A stretch of 12,377 bases of DNA from Bacillota bacterium (GTDB lineage Bacteria; Bacillota_C; Negativicutes; JAEYSJ01). Position numbers and translations under genes: made by a program. This document shows, one piece after another, positions 1 through 7,500 of the stretch. Location of the stretch: positions 1 to 12,377 of the forward strand of contig JAEYSJ010000048.1 in assembly GCA_023434855.1 (NCBI GenBank), in the 5' to 3' direction. The notes under the pieces are model-generated. The model searched no databases. It was not told where the DNA came from and was given only the letters and a program-made list of their open reading frames with translations. Every line of letters begins with the position of its first letter. Position 1 is the first letter of the stretch.

Positions 1-8
1 ATTAACAC

Positions 9-35
9 CCTCTGTGTCCTCTGTGCCCTCTGTGG
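9..35. repeat. Three tandem copies of a 9-bp unit (CCTCTGTGN)
   Basis: Three consecutive nonamers, CCTCTGTGT, CCTCTGTGC and CCTCTGTGG, differ only in the last base. Read on the minus strand they encode a repeated His-Arg-Gly pattern, which is a by-product of the repeat and not a gene. From memory, similar CTCTGTG-rich tracts are scattered between genes in many bacterial genomes. The role is unknown. The repeat lies at the window edge, so more copies may exist upstream. Confidence 0.8.
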
Positions 36-76
36 TTAGCCGTCCCCCAAGGCGCAATGTAAAAATAGGTAGATAA

Positions 77-85
77 TGCTAGAAT
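77..85 (+). promoter_or_regulatory. Candidate extended -10 promoter for the mla operon
   Basis: TGC-TAGAAT fits an extended -10 element (TGN followed by five of six matches to TATAAT). No good -35 box lies 16-18 nt upstream. Transcription would start near 92 and give a leader of about 75 nt before the chosen mlaE start at 168. This is the best promoter-like sequence in the first 167 bases, but it is weak. The operon could also be transcribed from outside the window. Confidence 0.3.
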
Positions 86-167
86 AAAATAGCAAATCGG
101 GGAAGGGAAGTTGCCTATCAATAAAGAATACCTTCTTATTAAAATAGTCCCGAAATGTGGTGAAAAA

Positions 168-941
168 ATGTTTATCTCGTTCTTGGAAAATATCGGACGC
201 ATAGTTATTAAAAATGTTGAAAACAGCGGGCGGGTCGTGTTGTTATTCGTGGAGACTTTATATCATTTGCCTGACCGTCCACGGATGAGACATATTCTGC
301 ATCAGATGTCTCATCTTGGAGTTGATTCTCTGCCTATTGTATTGCTGACCATATTATTTACTGGTATGGTTATGACAGTGCAGACGGCCCATGAGTTTAT
401 TAAATATGGTGCCCAGTCGTCGGTTGGCGGTGTAGTTGCAATCTCCATGGGACGGGAGCTGGCTCCCGTCCTTACCGGTGTAGTTACGGCGGGGCGAGTT
501 GGAGCCGCCATTACTGCGGAGATTGGCTCCATGAAAGTTACTGAGCAAATTGATGCCCTTCGGGTTATGGCAATTAATCCCGTGGCTTATTTGGTGGTGC
601 CCCGGCTGATAGCCTGCGTTATTATGCTGCCTATATTGGTAATCTTCGCCAATGTAATCGGCACCGTGGGAGGGTTTCTGGTGGCTGTTACATATGCTGA
701 CATTGGTTCTTATACCTTTCTACACTCCATAAAAGTATTTACTGTGGTAAATGATGTTACCGGCGGACTGGTAAAAGCAATGGTATTTGGCGCTATTATT
801 GCTGTTATCGGTTGTTATAAAGGCCTGACGACCGCTGAAGGAGCCGAAGGAGTGGGCCGTGCTACTACCGCCTCAGTTGTTAGTTCAATTGTTCTGATTT
901 TTATTAGTAACTACTTTTTATCATTGTTATTGTACAGGTAG
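168..941 (+). CDS. mlaE: MlaE-family ABC transporter permease (phospholipid transport)
   Basis: This is the inner-membrane permease of an Mla-type phospholipid ABC transporter, working with the MlaF ATPase and MlaD MCE protein encoded next. It has 257 residues from the ATG at 168, close to the family length of about 260. The conserved block at residues 96-138 includes REL.P, AGRVGAA and then EIGSMKVTEQIDAL, the hallmark MlaE signature (family knowledge). Hydrophobic segments lie near residues 54-75, 85-108, 150-172, 198-225 and 235-255. I chose the ATG at 168 because GGTGA precedes it by 4 nt and the N-terminus (FLENIGR) lines up with known MlaE starts. The frame stays open upstream to a TTG at 111, which would add 19 non-conserved residues. 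Sixteen bases separate the stop from mlaF, so the two are surely co-transcribed. Substrate and transport direction cannot be read from the sequence. Confidence 0.95.
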   Translation: MFISFLENIGRIVIKNVENSGRVVLLFVETLYHLPDRPRMRHILHQMSHLGVDSLPIVLLTILFTGMVMTVQTAHEFIKYGAQSSVGGVVAISMGRELAPVLTGVVTAGRVGAAITAEIGSMKVTEQIDALRVMAINPVAYLVVPRLIACVIMLPILVIFANVIGTVGGFLVAVTYADIGSYTFLHSIKVFTVVNDVTGGLVKAMVFGAIIAVIGCYKGLTTAEGAEGVGRATTASVVSSIVLIFISNYFLSLLLYR

Positions 942-957
942 GGGGTGAGGCAATGTT

Positions 958-1719
958 ATGATTAAACTGGAAAATGTCTCAATGAATTTTCGCGGCACTC
1001 AAGTACTGCATAATATTAACCTGGAGGTTGCCCAGGGAGAGATAATGGTCATTATCGGTCCCAGCGGTTCTGGCAAAAGTACGCTATTACGGTTAATTGT
1101 CGGCCTATTAAAGCCTACTTCCGGTAAGATATGGATTAATGGCCAGGAGATTTCCCGCTTATCAGAAGACAACCTTAATAAACTGCGGTTGCGTATTGGG
1201 ATGGTATTTCAATATTCAGCCTTGTTTGATTCAATGACAGTCGGGGAAAATGTAGCTTTTGGCTTGCGCGAACATACAACCATGAGTGAAGAAGAAATCG
1301 CCAAGGTAGTAAGACGCAAACTCAGGATGGTAGGATTATTTGGTAAGGAAAACTTAATGCCTAATGAACTGTCAGGTGGTATGAAAAAACGGGTTAGTCT
1401 GGCCAGGGCGATAGCCATTAATCCTGAAATCTTATTATACGATGAACCTACCGCCGGGCTTGACCCTATTATGTCCGGAAAAATAGACCGGTTAATAACA
1501 AGTACCAGGCGGATAATGGGAGTAACTTCCATTGTTGTTACCCATCAGATGTCAAGCGCTTTTAATATTGCTGACCGAATTGCCATGATTCATGAAGGTC
1601 ATATCATCGAGGTGGGGACTGTGGGACAAATCACGTCATCGGAAAATCCAATAGTGCAGCAGTTTATACATGGTTTAAAGACGCCTGGCGCATACGCCAG
1701 AATGGGGGTTAACGCATGA
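958..1719 (+). CDS. mlaF: MlaF-family ABC transporter ATPase
   Basis: This is the cytoplasmic ATPase that powers the MlaE permease. It has 253 residues with every ABC motif intact: Walker A GPSGSGKST (34-42), Q-loop Gln85, signature LSGGM (138-142), Walker B ILLYDEP (158-164) with catalytic Glu163, D-loop AGLD (166-169) and switch His196. The LSGGMKKRVSLARA form and the extended C-terminus (about 220-253) are typical of MlaF/MCE-associated ATPases rather than general importers. In E. coli the MlaF C-terminus contacts the partner subunit; whether it does so here is inference. A strong ribosome binding site, GGGGGTGAGG (941-950), lies 7 nt before the ATG. The gene overlaps mlaD by 4 nt (ATGA), which implies translational coupling. 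Confidence 0.96.
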   Translation: MIKLENVSMNFRGTQVLHNINLEVAQGEIMVIIGPSGSGKSTLLRLIVGLLKPTSGKIWINGQEISRLSEDNLNKLRLRIGMVFQYSALFDSMTVGENVAFGLREHTTMSEEEIAKVVRRKLRMVGLFGKENLMPNELSGGMKKRVSLARAIAINPEILLYDEPTAGLDPIMSGKIDRLITSTRRIMGVTSIVVTHQMSSAFNIADRIAMIHEGHIIEVGTVGQITSSENPIVQQFIHGLKTPGAYARMGVNA

Positions 1720-2993
1720 ATTTAAGCACAGAGGCCAAAGTTGGCAGTGTTACTTTATTAGGCTTATTGCTACTTGCCTATATGATTGTCCATCTAACCG
1801 GATTCAGTTTTACGGATAAAGGCTATCCCATACAGGCAGTATTCAGTCAGGTAAGTGGTCTTAAACCAGGCAATGCTGTGCGTTATGCCGGAGTTGAAAT
1901 AGGCCGGGTAAAGGAGGTAACCGCCCAATCTGACGGCGTACATGTTACGATAATGATTAATCCGGGGGTGAAAATTCCTGAGGGTGCCAAATTTTCTATT
2001 GGCACCGAGGGTTTTATGGGAGAGCGGTTTGTCGATATTGCTCCACCGCGGGACAGCTCAGGCTTTCTGCCGCCCAATTCTGTCGTACGCGGCGAGGATC
2101 AGCAGGGGATGGATCAACTGATAGCCACTGCCAATCAGGTGCTGCTTGATGCTCAGAAACTGATAAATTCCATGAATGATATTATCGGCGACGATCAGGT
2201 GAAGGCAGCTATCAAAGATACAGCACTTAGTGCCAAAGCAATTACTGCCAACCTCAATATACTAAGCGCATCCCTTGCCCGGATGGCCGAAAATAACGAA
2301 GGCGATGTCAATATGATGGTGCGTAATCTCCGGGATATGTCCGCCAGTTTGCGTACTGTGGCCGCAAGGGTTGATAATATGATGGCTGTTGCCGATAATG
2401 ACGGACAAACCGCCAGGGATTTGCGCGAAGCAATTCAAAATCTTAAGACGACCAGTGTACGGGTAGAAAAAATGGCGGCCTCACTGGAAGGGGTGGTCAC
2501 TGATCCGGAGACAAGTAAGAATGTTAAGGAAACCCTGAAAAATGCACGGGAGGTCAGCGAAAAAGCGAATAAAATGCTGAACAAAGTGCAATCAGTAAGC
2601 GCCCAGACAGGATTTGAAGTGCTGTACAATACTGACAGCAGAAAATATCGCACAAATGCCGACGTCAAGATAAATACCTCGCCACAGGATTTTGCCGTTA
2701 TTGGTGTAAGCAATATCGGTGATGGCAGCAGAACTAATTTTCAAGTAGGCAAAGGCACAGAACAATTTGACGGCAGGGCGGGAGTTATTGAAGGCAAAGC
2801 AGGTGTCGGTCTTGATGCAAAACTGGGTAGTCAGCTGAAATTATCACTGGATGTTTATGACCCGAATGATGTGCGCGTCAAACTGCGTTCCCAGTACCAA
2901 ATTGCTCCTGATACATTTATTGTCGGGGAGACAGACAGCTTGAACAAGCAGTCAGAGAAAAATACTTATGTTGGCATAAGGCGTGCTTTTTAA
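1716..2993 (+). CDS. mlaD: MlaD-like MCE protein with C-terminal beta-rich (putative outer-membrane barrel) domain
   Basis: This is the lipid-binding MCE subunit of the Mla complex. Residues 8-30 form an N-terminal membrane anchor. Residues 37-111 are the MCE domain, with characteristic VSGLKPGNAVRYAGVEIGRV and a later GFMGERFVDI segment. Residues about 118-298 are charged, Ala/Asn-rich and predicted helical or coiled. Residues 300-425 alternate polar and hydrophobic residues, with repeated short strands, and end in Phe, as many outer-membrane barrel proteins do. At 425 residues it far exceeds E. coli MlaD (about 183). This matches the transenvelope MlaD described for Veillonella parvula, where one protein links both membranes (recalled, not checked). 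The start overlaps the mlaF stop. No terminator follows, and the next 100 bases contain the tolC promoter. Confidence 0.93.
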   Translation: MNLSTEAKVGSVTLLGLLLLAYMIVHLTGFSFTDKGYPIQAVFSQVSGLKPGNAVRYAGVEIGRVKEVTAQSDGVHVTIMINPGVKIPEGAKFSIGTEGFMGERFVDIAPPRDSSGFLPPNSVVRGEDQQGMDQLIATANQVLLDAQKLINSMNDIIGDDQVKAAIKDTALSAKAITANLNILSASLARMAENNEGDVNMMVRNLRDMSASLRTVAARVDNMMAVADNDGQTARDLREAIQNLKTTSVRVEKMAASLEGVVTDPETSKNVKETLKNAREVSEKANKMLNKVQSVSAQTGFEVLYNTDSRKYRTNADVKINTSPQDFAVIGVSNIGDGSRTNFQVGKGTEQFDGRAGVIEGKAGVGLDAKLGSQLKLSLDVYDPNDVRVKLRSQYQIAPDTFIVGETDSLNKQSEKNTYVGIRRAF

Positions 2994-3006
2994 TTAGTAA
3001 TTTTTA

Positions 3007-3036
3007 TTGACAGTACTGACAAATAAATACTATAAT
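3007..3036 (+). promoter_or_regulatory. Strong sigma-A-type promoter of tolC
   Basis: A perfect TTGACA (3007-3012) and a perfect TATAAT (3031-3036) are separated by 18 nt. Transcription should start near 3043. tolC therefore has its own promoter although it lies just behind the mla operon. The -35 box lies inside an imperfect palindrome, TGACAGTACTGACA (3008-3021), which may be a secondary regulator site. Confidence 0.85.
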
Positions 3037-3045
3037 GAAAACGTA

Positions 3046-3061
3046 CTGACTAATTAGTCAG
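3046..3061. promoter_or_regulatory. Perfect 16-bp palindromic operator at the tolC transcription start
   Basis: CTGACTAATTAGTCAG is its own reverse complement. It begins 10 nt after the -10 box, so it covers roughly +3 to +18, where a bound repressor would block transcription. The size and symmetry suit a TetR- or MarR-family dimer, which is inference; no such regulator gene is in the window. Its flanking octamer GTACTGAC (3043-3050) also occurs at 3013-3020, and TAATTAGT (3051-3058) also at 2991-2998, so related half-sites recur through the promoter. Confidence 0.7.
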
Positions 3062-3096
3062 AGATGTTTTCGCATTATTGAGGAGGAAATATACTT

Positions 3097-4386
3097 ATGG
3101 CAAGACAACTTCATTGGAAAAAACGTTTGGCAGCAGTATTGACCGGCGGCTTTATGGTTCTGAATACGGCTGTGGTATTGGCTGCGCCAATTGAATTATC
3201 CCTTGAAGACAGCATTGCGCTGGCTCTGAAAAACAATCCGACAGTAAAAATGGCTTACGCGGATAAAGACAAGGCAGCCTGGACTGTGGACCAGGCCAGA
3301 TCAGGCCGAGGACCATCTTTAGATTATACTTTTTCAGGTAAACATTCAGACAAGTCAACAGCTTCTACTTATGCCGGAAATACTTATAGTAATGACATCA
3401 CACTTAGCTTGCCGCTGTATACCGGGGGTAAAACCGAAGGCACTATTGATCAGGCCAAGTTGGGTTTAGAACAAGCCGACCTGGGAGTAGCCTTGGCCAG
3501 GCAGCAAGTGAAGCTGAATGCTACAACCGGCTTCTTCAATATTCTTCAGGCCCGTAATCTGGTAAAGGTTGACCAGGAATCGGTGGACAATCTGGATGCG
3601 CATTTAAAAAATGTACAAGCCCAGTATGCCGTGGGGACAGTGGCCAAATCAGATGTGCTCCGTTCACAGGTCGAACTGGCCAATGCCCAGCAAACGCTGA
3701 TTAAGGCCCAAAATAGTTACGATGTGGCTGTTTCCAGCCTTAATAATGTTATGGGGCTGCCGCTGAATACCGAACTGCAAATCAAAGAAGAACTTACAAA
3801 TGACAAATATCCGTTATCGATGGATGACAGCATTCAACTGGCTTTAAAGCAGCGCCCGGAAGCCGCTCAGGCTGATGCGCAAATTGAGATTGCCAAAAAG
3901 GGCGTGCAGGTTGCCAAAGCTGACAAGCGGCCCAGTGTTTCGCTCAACGGAAGCACTGGCTGGCAAAATGATACTTTTCCCGGTACCGGCAACAACAACT
4001 GGTCCATTGGCGTAGCTGCCAACTGGAATATTTTTGACTCAGGCAGCACTAAAGCCAAAGTCAAGGAGGCCGATGCTGACGTCGATAAAGCTACGCAACA
4101 GGCAAAGCAGACCAAGGACGGAATTCAGTTGGAAGTCCGCCAGGACTATCTTAATATGCAAGAAGCCGAAAAACGGATTGCAACAAGTAAAGTAGCCGTA
4201 GATCAGGCTGATGAGGACTTTAAAATTGCCCAGGTCCGCTATAGTGCCGGTGTGGGCACCAACCTTGATGTAATGGATGCGCAAGTTGCCCTGACACAGG
4301 CTAAGACCAATTATATTCAGGCCCTGTATGATTTTAATACCGGAAAAGCCAACCTGGACAAAGCTGTTGGTGTATCGGTGCGGTAG
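3097..4386 (+). CDS. tolC: TolC-family outer-membrane efflux/secretion protein
   Basis: This is the outer-membrane duct for tripartite efflux pumps and type I secretion, expected as a trimer with a barrel and a long periplasmic helical tunnel. It has 429 residues, somewhat shorter than E. coli TolC (493). A signal peptide covers residues 1-29: basic start (H6 to R10), hydrophobic core, cleavage after VLA. Two outer-membrane efflux protein repeats follow, about residues 33-220 and 245-425. Each opens alike (LSLEDSIALALKNNP and LSMDDSIQLALKQRP) and contains the long Ala/Gln-rich helices typical of the family. AGG AGG at 3081-3086 lies 10 nt before the ATG. It has its own regulated promoter and a downstream hairpin, so it looks like a single-gene unit inside the cluster. 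No adaptor or inner-membrane pump gene is adjacent, so its partners are encoded elsewhere. Confidence 0.95.
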   Translation: MARQLHWKKRLAAVLTGGFMVLNTAVVLAAPIELSLEDSIALALKNNPTVKMAYADKDKAAWTVDQARSGRGPSLDYTFSGKHSDKSTASTYAGNTYSNDITLSLPLYTGGKTEGTIDQAKLGLEQADLGVALARQQVKLNATTGFFNILQARNLVKVDQESVDNLDAHLKNVQAQYAVGTVAKSDVLRSQVELANAQQTLIKAQNSYDVAVSSLNNVMGLPLNTELQIKEELTNDKYPLSMDDSIQLALKQRPEAAQADAQIEIAKKGVQVAKADKRPSVSLNGSTGWQNDTFPGTGNNNWSIGVAANWNIFDSGSTKAKVKEADADVDKATQQAKQTKDGIQLEVRQDYLNMQEAEKRIATSKVAVDQADEDFKIAQVRYSAGVGTNLDVMDAQVALTQAKTNYIQALYDFNTGKANLDKAVGVSVR

Positions 4387-4420
4387 TATTTCCGAACAGT
4401 ATTAAAGTATAGTATATGGA

Positions 4421-4455
4421 TATAGAAATAGCCGGGTATACCGGCTATTTCTATA
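4421..4455 (+). terminator. 15-bp perfect hairpin after tolC
   Basis: TATAGAAATAGCCGG (4421-4435) pairs perfectly with 4441-4455 around a GTATA loop. It lies 34 nt after the tolC stop. It is not a textbook intrinsic terminator: the bases directly after it are an A-run, with ATATTTTT only at 4461-4468. Termination or 3'-end protection of the tolC mRNA is the likely role. Confidence 0.55.
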
Positions 4456-4480
4456 AAAAAATATTTTTCCAGGGTTAAAT

Positions 4481-4568
4481 TTTCCAGCTTGTATGACAAG
4501 GAGCGTGCCGGTAGCACGTCGAATTATTACTCTTATTATACTACTGCCTTATTGGCACAAGCTGGAGG
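4481..4568 (+). promoter_or_regulatory. Possible regulatory leader RNA masking the tamB ribosome binding site
   Basis: CCAGCTTGT (4484-4492) is perfectly complementary to ACAAGCTGG (4557-4565). One A-U and two G-U pairs could extend the stem to 4481-4483 with 4566-4568, covering the whole GGAGG (4564-4568) used by tamB. The 64-nt loop holds a second hairpin, CGTGC-CGGTA-GCACG (4504-4518). Such an arrangement could reduce tamB translation until the stem opens. The pairing is visible in the sequence; the regulatory role is inferred. I found no convincing promoter in 4387-4574: TATACT at 4537-4542 has no -35 partner. Confidence 0.35.
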
Positions 4569-4573
4569 CTTAG
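4493..4573 (+). CDS. Possible 26-codon leader peptide upstream of tamB
   Basis: An ATG-started frame runs for 26 codons and stops with TAG one base before the tamB ATG. The peptide has a basic N-terminus (MTRSVPVARR), a hydrophobic stretch (IITLIILLP) and a short tail (YWHKLEA), like a small membrane or leader peptide. It reads straight through the right arm of the stem that covers the tamB ribosome binding site, so its translation could expose that site. Against it: no ribosome binding site is visible before its ATG, and a frame this short can occur by chance. It is listed because of its exact placement, not because of recognised homology. Confidence 0.2.
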   Translation: MTRSVPVARRIITLIILLPYWHKLEA

Positions 4574-4574
4574 C

Positions 4575-7500
4575 ATGAAGCATAAAATTACCGCGTTATT
4601 GCTTGTAATAACGGTCATTATTGCTATTGCTGTCGGTGCCATTATTTTTAACAAAAGCCATGAATTAATGGCGACAGCCGGAAAGAGCCTGGCAGCGGAA
4701 CTGTCCCAGTTATTGGGGAGCCAGGTATCAATTGGTGAATTGGAAGTTGGCACCTTTAATAACGTAACAGTGTATAATGCAGCCATTTATGATAAATCAT
4801 CCCGACCAGTTATGTCCAGCAGCAAAATAACGGTTACATTTAACTTGCTGAAGATACTCGGCGGTGCTGCGGCAGTAGATTCAATTAACAATATTACTGT
4901 TGCCGAGCCCGAAATTATCCTTGACCGGAATGCAGACGGACACTGGAATATTGAAGATATTCTTCAAAACACGGAGACCCAAAAACAAAACTTCAGTGGC
5001 AAGGTTATTTTAGTGAAGGGTAAGGCAGTCATTTCCGCCCCGGAAGGCAGCTGGACGGCAAATGACATTAATGGAACACTGGATTTTGTACATAAAACTT
5101 CCACAGACGTTAACTTGGCGGCAGTATTCCAGGGAACAGAGGTTAAAGCCGCAGGTACGGTAAATTTCCAGGCAAATGGCCTGCTTAATATCCAGGCTGA
5201 TAAGTTAGATGTAGCTGACTATCCAGTCCTGAGTTCACTGCAGCCTTCTCTGCACTTAGCAGGAGGCAGCGTCAAAAATATAGACGTAACGCTGCGCCGT
5301 GATCAAGGAAAATTAGAATACTCCGGGGCAGCCGGTTTTGACAATTTTGCGTTTGATGCGAACGGATTTCCCGTGCGGGAAGCACAGGGATTTGTTACAT
5401 TTACCAATAGTAATATTTATCTACTGGGAGTTACTGCCAAAGTGGCGGAACAACCTGTGCGGGCCAGTGGGAAAATTACGGTCGGGACAGATGATCCGGC
5501 CCTTGATGTGGCTGTATCTTCGTCAGGCTTTGATCCGGGGGTGCTGAAGGCCGGCATTCCGTTAACCGGTCCGGTAGCATTTAATGTTAATGTCACAGGC
5601 AAGCTTGCTAATCCTGTCGTTAACGGTGATTTGCGCCTGCAGCAGGGTGAAGTTTCCGGCTATGGCATCACAGAGGCTAAAGCCAGCATTTATATGGCTG
5701 ACAAGGTCGTAACAATAAGAGAATTTCAGGGAAACATACTGGGCGGCCAGATTGTCGCATCAGGTCAGGTAGGCTTGGAACCGCAATTATACCGGCTGAC
5801 TGTTAAAGGACAAAATATCGACACAGCATCCATAAGAGATGTAGTGCCGGAAATTAAAGGCCGGGGCAACTTTGAGGTGACAGTCGATGGCCAGGGCCCT
5901 GTATCGGCAGCCAGTGTAAGTGGAATGGCAACGTTGTCTGACGGTGAAGTGGACGGTGTGCCATTTAAGTTGCTTAATGGTGGGTTTTATCGTGTTAATG
6001 GGCAAACGACAATTGATTATCTCAATATCAGTCTTTCCCAGGGAACGGTGACAGCTAGCGGCGTTGTTTATGATGATGGAGCACTTCACGTTGACGTACG
6101 CGGCTACAATGTGCCGCTCTCTTTACTTGCCCAAAGAGTGAATGGTATGATACTGGACGGTTCTGCCGATTTTGACGGCATCATTACCGGCAGCATTGCC
6201 AGCCCGCAATTGGCGGCAAGCTTTACAGCGGCAAATGGGCAGGCTTTTTATCAGCCTTTTGCTCAAGCCAGCGGCAATATAGTTGTTACACCGGAAAATA
6301 TTGAACTTAAGGAAATGGAACTTACAGACGGGCCGACCAGCCATAAATTGCATGGCACGATTGGATTAAAGGGCAGTCATGAGATTAAAGCGGTAATTGT
6401 TTCCCATCACGCCCGGGCCGAGAATATTGTAAAATTACTGGCCCCTGGCGAAAAACTTACCGGTAATGTCGATAATGACATAACGCTAAGCGGGAATTTG
6501 GCTAATTTAAATGCCGAAGGCCATTTAAAACTTACCGAAGGCAGTTTTCGCGGACAGTTAATTGCCCGGGGAGAGGGATCTTATCAGCGAAATAACGGTG
6601 TTACTACTATCCGGGATTTCGTGGTTGATTCATTAAATACCCAGGTAAAATTGTCCGGTGTTATTGCCGCAAATAATGAACTTGATTTTGATGTATCTGC
6701 CACAGATATAGATACAGGCAAGCTGCACCTGGATTTTCCCTATCCAATCGCCGGGCAGGCGAATTTTGCCGGCAAGCTGTCAGGAACAGTACAGGAACCG
6801 GTATTTAGCGGTGAACTTTCAGCGAAAAGCCTGATGTTTAATGGTCAAAAACTGTCATCAGTAACAGGTTCACTCAGTATTCATGGCAACAGTATTGATA
6901 TCTACGACTGTGGATTCGAGCAAGGCGGTGGCAAGTTTAGTTTTTCCGGTGGTCTGGATATCGCATCTAAAGATATATATGGTAATATAGATGTTGAAAA
7001 AGGTGAACTGGCCTTTCTGCTTGCCATTGTAAATATGCCTGTTAATGGTGTGGAAGGACAGTTGAACGGTCACGTCAACTTGAGTGGTTTAGTATCTAAA
7101 CCCGATATTTCGGTAATCGGAAATTTAACCAAAGGAAAAATTAAGAATTATCCATTGGATAATGTCGACATAGATGTAGCTATGCAGAATAATATAATTA
7201 CAGTGAATAAGTTTTCTGCCAGACAGGGCAACGGCGTTTTGGCGGTGCAGGGTACTGCCGATTTGAACGGCCCGCTTAACGTGGAAGTTGGCGGACGTGA
7301 TATTGACGCCGGTTTGTTGACGGCATGGTTTGACCTTGGGGCAGAAACAAAAGGTAAGTTAAGCTTTGGCGCACAGATTTCAGGTACAGCCGCTAACCCC
7401 CATGCGGCAGTCTCGCTGGAAATTGACGGGGGCGGCTTAGGAGATGCAACTTTTGATAAACTATATGGTTTGTTTATCTATGACAATAAGAGAATTAATG

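Noticed and set aside
111..167. TTG start giving MlaE 19 extra N-terminal residues
   Set aside because: The added residues do not resemble MlaE N-termini. The purine-rich GGAAGGGAAG touches the TTG without a spacer, and the ATG at 168 gives the normal family length with its own GGTGA.
2..202. 66-codon minus-strand frame with His-Arg-Gly repeats
   Set aside because: The repeats are the reverse reading of the CCTCTGTG nonamers, and the frame runs into the mlaE start region. It is not a credible gene.
4537..4542. TATACT as a tamB promoter -10 box
   Set aside because: No -35-like sequence occurs 16-18 nt upstream and there is no TGN extension, so it is not supportable as a promoter.
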